The notes: generated by a model from the sequence alone, not told the origin. A stretch of DNA of 35,299 bases from Anaerolineae bacterium (GCA_016931785.1 JAFGED010000019.1:1-35299), one strand, 5' to 3'. Shown: positions 7,779 through 15,073, counted from the first letter of the stretch. Numbers and translations are program-made.

Positions 7779-8003
7779 ATGACCGAGGGTAGAAAAGAGC
7801 TGGTAGGCCATTTCGTGAGTGTGCCCGATGGGGCAGAGTTGACCGGGTACTCAGTTGCCCTGGTGCGCCGCCTAGCCCAGCGGGGGCGGGTGAACGCCGT
7901 TAAGGTGGGCCGCGAATGGCTTATCGATCGCGCCGCCTTGCTGGAGTACAAAGCGGAAATGCAACGGCTGGGACCACAAAAGCACGACCCGACCAGGGGG
8001 TAA
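7779..8003 (+). CDS. Excisionase-family HTH DNA-binding protein (copy 2)
   Basis: 74 residues from ATG 7779, with a long purine-rich SD (GGGAAGGGGG, 7764-7773). The domain matches the protein at 7336-7560: 'VPDGAELTGYSVALVRRLAQRGRVNAVKVGREWLIDRAALLEY', with HTH, wing (AVKVGREWLI) and terminal helix. It ends in RLGPQKHDPTRG, nearly the same tail as its paralogue, and is the same length. It sits directly under the CTAGCG operator cluster, so autoregulation through that array is a reasonable inference. It could be the master repressor or the excisionase of the element. Confidence 0.85.
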   Translation: MTEGRKELVGHFVSVPDGAELTGYSVALVRRLAQRGRVNAVKVGREWLIDRAALLEYKAEMQRLGPQKHDPTRG

Positions 8004-8005
8004 CG

Positions 8006-8239
8006 ATGGCAAAGCGCAGAATGATAAACAAGGTGAGAACCGATACCCTAGAGGGCAAGATTGCCCACTACAAGGCGTTGGGCAACTATGACGCGGCCTT
8101 TGCAATCGAGGCCCTGGCCCGGCAGATTGGCGCGCCCATCGACGCGGCGGCAATCGACGCCCAAACCAAGATGAGGGCGGCGCTTTACCTCGACGATGAA
8201 GGCAATGTAACGAAAGGGGAGGAAGATGCACACAATTAG
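8006..8239 (+). CDS. Hypothetical protein, 77 aa
   Basis: Starts at ATG 8006 with AGGGGG (7995-8000) 5 nt upstream, 2 nt after the previous stop. Basic N-terminus (AKRRMINKVRT), then mostly alpha-helical sequence (LEGKIAHYKALGNYDAAFAIEALARQIG), ending in an acidic tail. I do not recognise a family. Tight spacing, a good ribosome site and a 14-nt overlap with the next gene support it as real. Confidence 0.7.
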   Translation: MAKRRMINKVRTDTLEGKIAHYKALGNYDAAFAIEALARQIGAPIDAAAIDAQTKMRAALYLDDEGNVTKGEEDAHN

Positions 8240-8462
8240 ACTGAACGACGACATTATAGTTGAGGTTAACGACGGCGAGCCACCGGTCATCAGAATACGC
8301 TGTTTGTCGTTGGAAGTTGACGGCGATTGCCCCGGCGTGGTGATCCTCTTCCGCGAGGAACTATCGGGGCTAGTCAAGGCGCTGGGCGCGGCGCACATTG
8401 TAGCCGCAGAGATGGAGGCCGGCACGTGGCAGTCCCCCGTCATCGTGGGGGGGGAGCGATGA
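8226..8462 (+). CDS. Hypothetical protein, 78 aa
   Basis: ATG 8226 has GGGGAGGA just upstream (8216-8223). The N-terminal half looks like beta strands (TIRLNDDIIVEV, PVIRIRCLSLEV); a helix follows (REELSGLVKALGAAHIVAAEM). No family is recognised. It overlaps the gene before (14 nt) and the nuclease gene after (4 nt, ATGA), indicating one translationally coupled operon. Confidence 0.65.
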   Translation: MHTIRLNDDIIVEVNDGEPPVIRIRCLSLEVDGDCPGVVILFREELSGLVKALGAAHIVAAEMEAGTWQSPVIVGGER

Positions 8463-8863
8463 CGGCCCAGGAACTAGGGGCGATGGGCGAATACTACGCG
8501 GCCCAGGTGTTGCGATCCGTGGGCCTGCGGGTGGACTTTGACGGTCCCGCCGATCTACTGGCCGAAGGTGTGCCCGTAGAAGTCAAGGCAGCGAGGCCCG
8601 CGCCCTATCGGAAAGGCGGCTACCGAGGGTATCAGTTTTGCCTAACAAAGCCGGGGCACACCGACCACAGCAAGGCGGCGGTGGTGCTGCTTCTTTGCTA
8701 CTGGAAACCTGGCGCTGACCCGGTGGCCTTTGTCATCCCCAGCGATGCAATAGGCGACCGGCGCAAGGTGGTCATTCCTGGGCAGCCCTGGACGTATTCG
8801 GGGCAGTGGTCCCGGTACTATCGGCGCTGGGAGACTGTGGCCGATGTGGTGGGGGTGCAGTGA
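8459..8863 (+). CDS. PD-(D/E)XK endonuclease-like protein
   Basis: 134 residues from ATG 8459, overlapping the previous stop (ATGA). The pattern is E11 in 'GAMGEYYAAQVL', D32 in 'GPADLLAEG' and E41-x-K43 in 'VPVEVKAA'. That is the metal-binding core of the PD-(D/E)XK fold found in Holliday-junction resolvase-like and related nucleases. The region after it (YQFCLTKPGHTDHSKAAVVLLLCY) continues the usual strand-helix order. In this context it may resolve recombination or replication intermediates, or nick DNA. A restriction-like defence nuclease is possible but no methylase is nearby. Family call fairly firm; exact substrate unknown. Confidence 0.75.
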   Translation: MTAQELGAMGEYYAAQVLRSVGLRVDFDGPADLLAEGVPVEVKAARPAPYRKGGYRGYQFCLTKPGHTDHSKAAVVLLLCYWKPGADPVAFVIPSDAIGDRRKVVIPGQPWTYSGQWSRYYRRWETVADVVGVQ

Positions 8864-9132
8864 TGACGAGTTACCAAGTGTATCGCAACGGTGGCGGCAC
8901 GATCGAGGCGCGAATCAAGGCCGCTTGCCAGTTATTCTACAAAGACCGCCGCAGAGCGCCGGTGCAGGTGGTAGTCAACCCGGCCGAGCACCAGGCAGCG
9001 CGTGAGGCTTGCGGGGCGCTGGCGCTGGCGATCCCTGTTGCATCGAGCGGCGGGTGTCTCATTCCCGAAGTGTGGTTACAGTTGCCCGACGAGAGCAGGG
9101 CAGCGGAGCCGAAGCAATTGAAACTGATCTAG
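8863..9132 (+). CDS. Hypothetical protein, 89 aa
   Basis: ATG 8863 overlaps the nuclease stop by 1 nt, with a G-rich ribosome site in the upstream gene. The protein is a small alpha/beta type (ARIKAACQLFYKDRRRAPVQVVVNPAEHQAAREACGALALAIPVASSGGCLIPEVWLQLP). It looks like a compact globular protein, with no known motif that I can name. Same operon as its neighbours. Confidence 0.65.
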   Translation: MTSYQVYRNGGGTIEARIKAACQLFYKDRRRAPVQVVVNPAEHQAAREACGALALAIPVASSGGCLIPEVWLQLPDESRAAEPKQLKLI

Positions 9133-9153
9133 CAGAGAAAAGGAGAAAAGCAA

Positions 9154-9588
9154 ATGGACACGATCAGGGTTAGTGTAGGAACGTACACGGTGGGCAATGG
9201 AAACATTGTCCAAGACAACTTGCGCCCCGTAGAGTTTGAGGGCGAGAAGCTGGCCGAAGTCAAGAGCTACGGCACGGGGCGCGGTGGCGGCCCGACTGAT
9301 ACACGCGGCATCACGGAAACGCTATACAAGACCGCAGACGGGCGGCTTGTCGTCTACGTGGAGGACTGGAGCCATTGGCAGGGGGAGCCGAACACGTACA
9401 GCTTGCACGAAGTGACCGAGGCCGACTTGGGGCCAAACGGGCGCTTTGAAACGCTGGGACGCGAGGCGGGAATGGGGCGACCGCTGACCATCGACGAGGC
9501 GCTGACGCCCGACGATCTTGAGCGGCACTTTGCAGAACAAGAAGCCGAGGACGACGCCGAGCTTTGGGAGGCGGTTGACGCGGCTTGA
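9154..9588 (+). CDS. Hypothetical protein, 144 aa, acidic C-terminus
   Basis: ATG 9154 is preceded by an A/G-rich AAAAGGAG stretch. The N-terminal part reads as beta-rich (DTIRVSVGTYTVGNGNIV; LYKTADGRLVVYVEDWSHW), the C-terminal third as acidic helices (DDLERHFAEQEAEDDAELWEAV). No family recognised. It is the last gene before a strong hairpin and the partition module, so it probably closes the early operon. Confidence 0.65.
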   Translation: MDTIRVSVGTYTVGNGNIVQDNLRPVEFEGEKLAEVKSYGTGRGGGPTDTRGITETLYKTADGRLVVYVEDWSHWQGEPNTYSLHEVTEADLGPNGRFETLGREAGMGRPLTIDEALTPDDLERHFAEQEAEDDAELWEAVDAA

Positions 9589-9594
9589 CCAATT

Positions 9595-9638
9595 GGCGGC
9601 CCTTCCCCTGGGGTGCTCTCACCAGGGGAGGGGCGGCC
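9595..9638. repeat. 17-bp hairpin upstream of parM
   Basis: Arms 9595-9611 and 9622-9638 pair over 17 positions with one mismatch and one G-T, around a 10-nt loop. It sits between the early operon and parM, where ParMR systems usually keep their centromere and promoter. No T-run follows, so a terminator role is doubtful. No parC-type iterons are obvious in 9589-9686. Confidence 0.65.
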
Positions 9639-9686
9639 AGTGGGCCAAGTGGGGCACACTGAGTAACACACAGGAGGTATAGAGCA

Positions 9687-10658
9687 ATGAACACAGGGTT
9701 AGACGTGGGATACTCCCACACAAAGGCCGTATCAGGGGAGCGGCGGGCACATTTCCCCTCAGTAGTCGGCACGCCCGACCGGGCGCGCTTTTCCCTCAAC
9801 GGAAACGCCGACAGTATCATACTCATCGAGCCGCAGGCCGTGGCAGTGGGGGAGGGGGCTGTGATGCAATCCCGCTTCCTCCACCGGCGAGAGGATAGGC
9901 GCTGGATAGAAAGCCCGGAATGGTACGCCCTGGCGCTGGCGGCGATGACCGAACTGACGCCGGCGCATTGGGCGGAGTTGCGCATCGTGACCGGGCTGCC
10001 CGTCGCCTTCTTCGACGACCGGGCGCTGGTGCGTGACCGGCTGCTGAGCGAACACAAGGCCCAGCGCGAGGGGCGCGGCGGCCAGGTGTTCAAAGTGCTC
10101 GATGTGCGCGTGATCCCCCAGCCCTTCGGGGCGCTGCTGGCGGCCACCCTCGACGACAAGGGCGGCATAGTTGACAAAGACTTGGCCGGCGGGCGCGTGG
10201 GCATCGTGGACGTGGGCGGCAAGACCTGCAACCTTTTGGCGGTACATCGCCTGTCAGAGATTAGCCGCGAGACCGCGAGCGTAAGCGCCGGCGCGTGGGA
10301 CGCGGTGAGGGGCTTGCGCGACTGGCTGGCCCGCGAGTATCCCGACCTGGAGTTGCGCGACCACGAAATTATAGAGGCGATCATAGCGCGGCAGGTGCGC
10401 TACTACGGGGAGCCGGTTGACCTGGGCGCGGTGCTCGATTCCATCCTGGAGCCGCTGGCCGAACAGGTGATAGCGCAGGCCGGGCAGTTGTGGAACGGGG
10501 CCGCAAACCTCGACGCGATCCTGATATCAGGCGGGGGCGCGCTGCTGCTGGGGCCATACATCGCCCGTCACTATCGGCACGCCAGGACCGTGGCCGATCC
10601 GGTCTTTGCAAACGCGACCGGGTTCTGGCGATTCGCTCAGCGGTTGGCGGGACAGTAA
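9687..10658 (+). CDS. parM: ParM/Alp-type actin-like ATPase (plasmid segregation)
   Basis: 323 residues, the usual ParM/StbA size. Actin-fold nucleotide motifs are all visible: phosphate-1 GLDVGYSHTKAV (residues 4-15), phosphate-2 VGIVDVGGKTCNLLAV (about 171-186) and the adenosine motif AILISGGGALLLGPYI (about 275-290). The end, FANATGFWRFAQ, matches the ParM-family 'NA-G' segment. Such proteins form dynamic filaments that push plasmid or phage DNA copies apart with the help of a DNA-bound adaptor. The ribbon-helix-helix gene 28 nt downstream fits that adaptor. ATG 9687 has AGGAGG nearby (9671-9676). A segregation motor in an integrated element implies a replicating extrachromosomal stage (inference). 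Confidence 0.88.
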   Translation: MNTGLDVGYSHTKAVSGERRAHFPSVVGTPDRARFSLNGNADSIILIEPQAVAVGEGAVMQSRFLHRREDRRWIESPEWYALALAAMTELTPAHWAELRIVTGLPVAFFDDRALVRDRLLSEHKAQREGRGGQVFKVLDVRVIPQPFGALLAATLDDKGGIVDKDLAGGRVGIVDVGGKTCNLLAVHRLSEISRETASVSAGAWDAVRGLRDWLAREYPDLELRDHEIIEAIIARQVRYYGEPVDLGAVLDSILEPLAEQVIAQAGQLWNGAANLDAILISGGGALLLGPYIARHYRHARTVADPVFANATGFWRFAQRLAGQ

Positions 10659-10664
10659 TACCCG

Positions 10665-10674
10665 GTAGTACTAC
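10665..10674. promoter_or_regulatory. Palindrome GTAGTACTAC between parM and parR
   Basis: A perfect 10-bp palindrome lies in the 28-nt parM-parR gap, just before the parR SD (GGAG, 10675-10678). Ribbon-helix-helix proteins often bind short palindromes, so it may be an autoregulatory or adaptor-binding site. It is short enough to be chance. Confidence 0.4.
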
Positions 10675-10686
10675 GGAGTAATACCG

Positions 10687-10971
10687 ATGGCCCAAGTGAC
10701 GTACTCGCTCAAGATCGACATCGAGACCGACGCCGATCTGGTGCGCTGGCTCGACCGGCAGCCCAACAAGTCCGAGGCGATCCGCGAGGCGCTGCGCGAG
10801 CACACCAGGCGCAACGGTGTAACGCTGGGCGACGTGCTCCAGGCGGTGCGCGACCTGGAGCGTAGGCTGAGGGCGGGGGCGGGAGTCGTGGGTGATCTGC
10901 CGGCCGAGGGCGGAGGGTACGACGAACCGCCCGACGTGGCCGCGGCGCTCGATGCGCTGGCGAACCTGTAG
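10687..10971 (+). CDS. parR: ParR-like ribbon-helix-helix DNA-binding adaptor
   Basis: 94 residues. The N-terminus gives one beta strand (VTYSLKIDI) then two helices, 'DADLVRWLDRQPNKSEAIREALREHTRRNG', with the NKSEAIREAL turn typical of ribbon-helix-helix proteins. The C-terminal half is acidic and probably disordered, as in ParR proteins, whose tails contact the ParM filament. ATG 10687 has GGAG 8 nt upstream. The parM-adaptor order is standard for type II partition operons. The family is assigned by fold and position; sequence identity within ParR is always low. Confidence 0.72.
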   Translation: MAQVTYSLKIDIETDADLVRWLDRQPNKSEAIREALREHTRRNGVTLGDVLQAVRDLERRLRAGAGVVGDLPAEGGGYDEPPDVAAALDALANL

Positions 10972-10981
10972 GGGGTGAGCG

Positions 10982-11503
10982 ATGGAAGGCATACCGAGCG
11001 AGGTTTTAATCATCGGCGGCCTGGTGCTGGCGGGCGTGGCGGTGCTGATCGTGGCGCGATACGCCAAACAGATTTTAGCTTTTTTTCTGATTGTCGGCGG
11101 CCTGCTGGCGCTGGGCGTCATCGCCTGGGCAATGCTCCAGACACCGAGCACGCCCAGCACAGAGGGCAGCGGGGCGCTTCACGATGTAGCCGACATTGCC
11201 CGCGTGTTTGCGCCAAAGCCGGAGCCAGCGCATACCGCGCCCGCGCCCAGCGGTGGCGGCTTTTGCGCCGGCGTGCTGGTGGCGCTGCTGGCCGGGGCGC
11301 TGGGGGTGGGCGGGTACTTTTTCGCCCGATGGAAACTGGTAGAGTGGGGAGGGTTGCCCACAAAAAGCAAGAAACGACGCAAGCGGCAAAGCGGCGCGCC
11401 GCTTGTTTATGTTGTACCGCAGGGGCAGGACTTCGACGGCCTGGCCGATCTGTGGGACTTGGAAGGGGTGACAGAATGGCAAACAGAAAACGACTGCTTC
11501 TAA
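10982..11503 (+). CDS. Membrane protein with three hydrophobic segments
   Basis: 173 residues from ATG 10982, 10 nt after parR, with GGGGG overlapping the parR stop. Hydrophobic helices lie at about 8-26, 28-52 and 95-118. A Ser/Pro/Ala-rich loop separates the second and third, and a basic patch (KSKKRRKRQ) follows the third. No family recognised. It lies between the partition genes and the FtsK-like gene, and its 3' end overlaps the next gene by 28 nt. By position it could anchor the segregation filament or form part of a DNA-transfer channel with the translocase, like the small membrane Spd proteins around TraB in actinomycete plasmids. That comparison is positional only. Confidence 0.75.
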   Translation: MEGIPSEVLIIGGLVLAGVAVLIVARYAKQILAFFLIVGGLLALGVIAWAMLQTPSTPSTEGSGALHDVADIARVFAPKPEPAHTAPAPSGGGFCAGVLVALLAGALGVGGYFFARWKLVEWGGLPTKSKKRRKRQSGAPLVYVVPQGQDFDGLADLWDLEGVTEWQTENDCF

Positions 11504-12531
11504 TCGTATTTGCGCTGACGTTTTGGCTTATCTCTGCTGGCTGTGATGAGTCGTCATACAGTGGCCCCGGTGCGGCTTACGTGACACCGACCCCAAGACA
11601 ACCGAGCGCCCGCGAGCTGGCGGCGGTGGAAACCGCCCAGGCAGAGGAAACAACGGCAGCAATGGAGGAAGCGGCGCGGGGCACGGCTGACGCGCTGGAG
11701 CTGGAACGGCGCGCCACACAACAGGCACTTGACCTTGAGCAAGCGGCGGCGAATGCTACCGCCGAAGCGTGGTGGTTTTCTCAAACACAGGAAGCTGTAA
11801 GCGTACAATCGACGGCGACGGCAGAGGCAAAGCAAGCGACGGCCACACGTCAAGCCCTCGACGAAACGGCAAGCGCCGAGGCACACCAGGCGACTAGTAC
11901 CGCCGTGCAATGGGCGGCCAACGTCCAGGGCACGCAAGCCGCCGCTGATGCTTTCGCAGTGGAAGCGACCAGGCGAGCAGTTGCACGAGCTGACGAACGG
12001 GAGCAAGTAACCCAACCCATCCGGGCGTGGTGGGCCTGGGCGCTGCTGGCGCTGGCGGTCCCGGCGCTGCTGTGGGTTGGATGGCGCGCCGCCCAAGTCC
12101 TAGAGGCACGCGGGCGGGTGATACGTCGTCAAGCTGGTGAGGGCGAGCCGGTCATAATGCTGACACGTGATAGGATAGCCGCCCCGCTCCGAATGTTTAA
12201 CGCGCTTATGAGTGGCGACGAGCTGCCCGCCTTGCCCGCGCCGGAATACCAGGAAGCGGCGACAATGAGGCAGCAAACAGCGAACGCGATACAAGCGCGG
12301 CAGGCGGGGCAAATAGCCGAGGCCAAGAGCACGCGGCCCAAGATGTTGACGCAGAACGTCATACTACCGGCAGAGCCACAACGGAAAGCACACACGCGGC
12401 CACAGATACCGGGTTTGGTGCGAGTGGTCCCGGCGGGCAGTTTGCAGGATGCGGCGGCCCAGGGCTTGCTACCGCCGCCGCTGGCTGATTCCATAGAGGC
12501 CGAATGGTCAGACGTGGAAGGGGAGGAATAG
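11476..12531 (+). CDS. Coiled-coil membrane protein with lipoprotein-like signal
   Basis: 351 residues from ATG 11476 (GGAAGGGG 8 nt upstream). The N-terminus is a basic-hydrophobic signal ending ISAGC, so Cys23 may be lipidated; serine at -3 is unusual. Residues ~45-180 form a long Ala/Thr/Gln/Glu-rich helix, probably coiled coil. A transmembrane segment AWWAWALLALAVPALLWVGW follows (about 185-205). The last ~145 residues are soluble and charged and would be cytoplasmic. The layout (external coil, membrane span, cytoplasmic tail) suits an envelope-spanning adaptor. It is 5 nt upstream of the FtsK-like gene and may be its membrane anchor, since that FtsK lacks its own membrane domain. No family recognised. 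Confidence 0.72.
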   Translation: MANRKRLLLIVFALTFWLISAGCDESSYSGPGAAYVTPTPRQPSARELAAVETAQAEETTAAMEEAARGTADALELERRATQQALDLEQAAANATAEAWWFSQTQEAVSVQSTATAEAKQATATRQALDETASAEAHQATSTAVQWAANVQGTQAAADAFAVEATRRAVARADEREQVTQPIRAWWAWALLALAVPALLWVGWRAAQVLEARGRVIRRQAGEGEPVIMLTRDRIAAPLRMFNALMSGDELPALPAPEYQEAATMRQQTANAIQARQAGQIAEAKSTRPKMLTQNVILPAEPQRKAHTRPQIPGLVRVVPAGSLQDAAAQGLLPPPLADSIEAEWSDVEGEE

Positions 12532-12536
12532 AGACA

Positions 12537-13985
12537 ATGACGGCAGAGTATACAGAAGTGGCGACCTACTGGCGCGGCATCGTGGGCACGTTGGCCCAAC
12601 GCGGCTTATTACGTCAAAGGGTTGACGGTCAGAAAGTCATACCGCAGGCGGTGGCGATCGTGGAGCCGGAGCGGGTGTGTTTTGTGCTCGACCTCTTGCG
12701 GCTGGGTGGCGTCTCGCGTGAGGACTGGCTCAACCGCGACTTGTGGGCACAAATCAAAGCGGCATCGCAGGGGCGGCGCGTGATCGTGGCCGATGGCGGC
12801 GGCCTGGCCGTAGTCATCGCCCGGCAACCTGGGGAGCCACAGCGCAAGCGCCTACCGCGCCGGGTGATCCTCGACGCCGAGGCGATCCCCAGCGGTGACT
12901 ACACGGCGACCCTGGGCGAATCGAAGGCGGGGCCGGTGGTGCTCGACCTGGCCGGAGCGGAGCGGGCGTTACTCGTGGGCGGCACAAGTGGCAGCGGCAA
13001 AACATCGGCAATCAAGTCAATCGTTTTGCAGTTGGCCCGAAAGAACGACCCCGACCGCTTGGCGCTGGCGATTGTGGACCTCAAGCGGTTGGACTTTACC
13101 GCGCTTTCAGAGTTGCCCCACTTGGCGCGGCCAGTGGCGACGACCGAGGCCGAAGCGTTTGACCTGGTATGCTGGGCAGTACAGGAAATGCAGAGGCGTC
13201 AAGCGGTGATGCAAGCGGCGCGGGTGACGCGCTGGGACAAGTTGCCAGAGGGCGAACGCTTCCCGCTTTTGCTTGTGGTGATCGACGAGGCGGCAGATTT
13301 TGCTAAGTCCGAGGTTATGCCCGCGCTAATCGAGCTGGCACGCAAGGGCAGGGCCAGCGGTATTAGTCTGATCTTGGCGACCCAGCGGCCCGATAGTCAA
13401 GTCATATCGCCACAAGTCAAGGCCAATCTACCGGCGCGGCTGGCATTCCAGACGACAACCGGCATAGAGTCGCGGGTAATCCTCGACCGGGGCGGCGCTG
13501 AGGACTTGCGGCGGGTGGGGCAATGCCTCACGAACGCGGGCGGCAAGTGGCAGCGAGTACAGGCGGCCTATGTTCCAGACGGCGCGCTTGGCGAGTGGGT
13601 TGACGCGCCCAGCGGTCCCGCCCTCGACGACGCAGAGCGGGCGCTGGTACAATTCGCCCTCGATGAGCTGGGCGGGTGCTTCACAATTAACGCCCTGGCC
13701 GATGCTTTCCAGGGTGAGGTATCCCGCCGTCAGTTGCTCAAGTTGGGCAAGGCGTGGGAGTTGCGCGGGTGGCTGACTTCTCCCGATGACGTGACTGAGG
13801 CGCGCCAAGTGACCGACGAACTGGCAGCCCTGGCGCGTGGAAACGGTGGTAACGGGCGTGGTAACGCTTCCGGGGCCGTGGTCCCGCGTGGTATCAGTGG
13901 TAACGTAGTACCGGAAAATGGGCAGGGGGGAGGGGTTGAGCTTCCCGCGTTTCTGGCTAAACGTTTCGAGGGGGTGCAACGATGA
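12537..13985 (+). CDS. FtsK/SpoIIIE/TraB-like DNA translocase
   Basis: 482 residues from ATG 12537, with GGGGAGGAA 8 nt upstream. Walker A is GGTSGSGKT (148-156) and Walker B is LLLVVIDEAADF (Asp250-Glu251). The ATLGES and DLKRLDF segments and the 'LILATQRPDSQVI' sensor are typical FtsK/HerA-family features. The C-terminal region (about 370-430) looks like a winged helix, comparable to the DNA-reading gamma domain. A Gly/Asn-rich linker follows. No transmembrane segment is present; the two genes upstream may supply the membrane part. In the chromosome such proteins pump dsDNA and activate Xer recombination; in actinomycete plasmids TraB moves dsDNA between cells. Its ATGA overlap with a tyrosine recombinase gene is notable. 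Confidence 0.88.
   Translation: MTAEYTEVATYWRGIVGTLAQRGLLRQRVDGQKVIPQAVAIVEPERVCFVLDLLRLGGVSREDWLNRDLWAQIKAASQGRRVIVADGGGLAVVIARQPGEPQRKRLPRRVILDAEAIPSGDYTATLGESKAGPVVLDLAGAERALLVGGTSGSGKTSAIKSIVLQLARKNDPDRLALAIVDLKRLDFTALSELPHLARPVATTEAEAFDLVCWAVQEMQRRQAVMQAARVTRWDKLPEGERFPLLLVVIDEAADFAKSEVMPALIELARKGRASGISLILATQRPDSQVISPQVKANLPARLAFQTTTGIESRVILDRGGAEDLRRVGQCLTNAGGKWQRVQAAYVPDGALGEWVDAPSGPALDDAERALVQFALDELGGCFTINALADAFQGEVSRRQLLKLGKAWELRGWLTSPDDVTEARQVTDELAALARGNGGNGRGNASGAVVPRGISGNVVPENGQGGGVELPAFLAKRFEGVQR
13836..13905. repeat. Cluster of six CGTGGTAACG-like 10-mers
   Basis: Starts at 13836, 13845, 13857, 13877, 13887 and 13896, inside the 3' end of the FtsK-like gene. Five copies are in the same codon phase and encode RGN/GGN/SGN-like triplets, so a glycine/asparagine linker explains much of it. 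The copy at 13877 is in a different phase. Clusters of short sites near the gene are known for TraB recognition in Streptomyces plasmids. Confidence 0.45.
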
Positions 13986-15016
13986 CGACCCAAACACTTG
14001 TAACGAAACACGACCGATCCGGCGCGCTGATCGAGGCCGGGAAAATTGCAAATAATAGCGCGGCGCGATCTGTTTTCGCTGACTATCGGAGCCGTAAAGC
14101 TGACAACACATTGAGGCGGCAAGATGCGGCCCTTGCCCTTTTCTCTGAATTTCTCGCGGAGTCGGCAGGGCACGCCCCGACCGCTGAAGCGTTGGCCACC
14201 GAGCCGGAAGCGTGGCGCGGTGTCACTTGGGGCCTGGTTGACGGTTTCGCCAAGTGGCTTTTGCTCCGAGGTTATGCAGTGGGCACGGTGAACGTGAGAC
14301 TATCCACCGTCAAGAGCTATGCAAAATTGGCGGCAAAGTCCGGCGCAATCGACGCCCGCGAGCTGGCAATGATTGCCACCGTTTCAGGATATAGCCGCAA
14401 GGAGGGAAGGCGAATCGACGAACGACGCGAGGCGGCCAGCATTCCCACCAGGACCGGGCACAAGAAACGCGAGCCGGTTGTATTGAGCAAGTCCCAGGCT
14501 GACGCCCTCAAATCACAGCCCGATACCCCACAGGGGAGGCGTGACGCGGTGCTTGTGCGGCTGATGCTCGACCTTGGGTTAAGGTGCGGGGAAGTGGCCG
14601 GGTTGACGGTGGGCGACGTGGATATTAAGGCGGGTGAGCTGCGGGTGTACCGTCCCAAGGTGGACGTAGAGCAGACGCACGCGCTGATAAACGGATTGCA
14701 GGCGGCTTTGACGGCCTACCTGGAGCACGACGCCCCGCCGCTGGGTGCGCTGTTGCGATCCTCACGCAGGGGGGGAGAGCTGGCCGGCGTGGGGATGGGC
14801 GAACGCGCAATAACCGAGCGGGTGCGCTACCTGGGGGAGCGGGTGGGCATCGAGGGATTGAGCGCGCACGACCTGCGCCACACTTGGGCGACCCAGGCGG
14901 CGCGCAACGGCACGGCGCTTGACCGCTTGCAGGACGCCGGCGGGTGGGCATCGCTGGCAATGCCGGCGCGGTATGTTGAGGCGGCGCGTGTTGCCAATGA
15001 GGGGGTGAGGCTGTGA
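13982..15016 (+). CDS. Tyrosine recombinase (XerC/D-like), coupled to FtsK
   Basis: 344 residues. ATG 13982 overlaps the FtsK-like stop (ATGA), so the two are translationally coupled. The N-terminal half is a SAM-like core-binding domain; the catalytic domain begins near residue 165. Catalytic residues: Arg201 (LGLRCGEVAGL), a lysine in the YRPK strand, His296-x-x-Arg299 (HDLRHTW), Trp in GGWAS in the His/Trp position, and Tyr331 (PARYVEA). All are present. The integrase at 22413 is at the tRNA, so this second enzyme probably has another job. Pairing with an FtsK translocase suggests resolution of element dimers at a dif-like site; an inversion switch or transposition is also possible. Confidence 0.9.
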   Translation: MTTQTLVTKHDRSGALIEAGKIANNSAARSVFADYRSRKADNTLRRQDAALALFSEFLAESAGHAPTAEALATEPEAWRGVTWGLVDGFAKWLLLRGYAVGTVNVRLSTVKSYAKLAAKSGAIDARELAMIATVSGYSRKEGRRIDERREAASIPTRTGHKKREPVVLSKSQADALKSQPDTPQGRRDAVLVRLMLDLGLRCGEVAGLTVGDVDIKAGELRVYRPKVDVEQTHALINGLQAALTAYLEHDAPPLGALLRSSRRGGELAGVGMGERAITERVRYLGERVGIEGLSAHDLRHTWATQAARNGTALDRLQDAGGWASLAMPARYVEAARVANEGVRL

Positions 15017-15026
15017 CCGCAAGTGC

Positions 15027-15073
15027 ATTTTTGGCAAAATCACGCCTGAAAATTGATCTGAAATTTTAAGGTT
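15027..15073. repeat. Dispersed intergenic motif, right copy
   Basis: Related to 7572-7621: ATTTTTGGCAAAA, ACGCCT plus A-run, and TTTAAGGTT, in the same order with slightly different spacing. It follows the recombinase stop and precedes a TATAGT box (15108-15113), though no good -35 is seen. Confidence 0.55.

Noticed and set aside
9595-9638. Intrinsic terminator
   Set aside because: The stem is strong, but no T-run follows on either side; kept as a hairpin of unknown role.
9311-10384. 357-codon minus-strand frame
   Set aside because: Antisense to the parM-like gene; Ser/Arg/Pro-rich with no recognisable fold.
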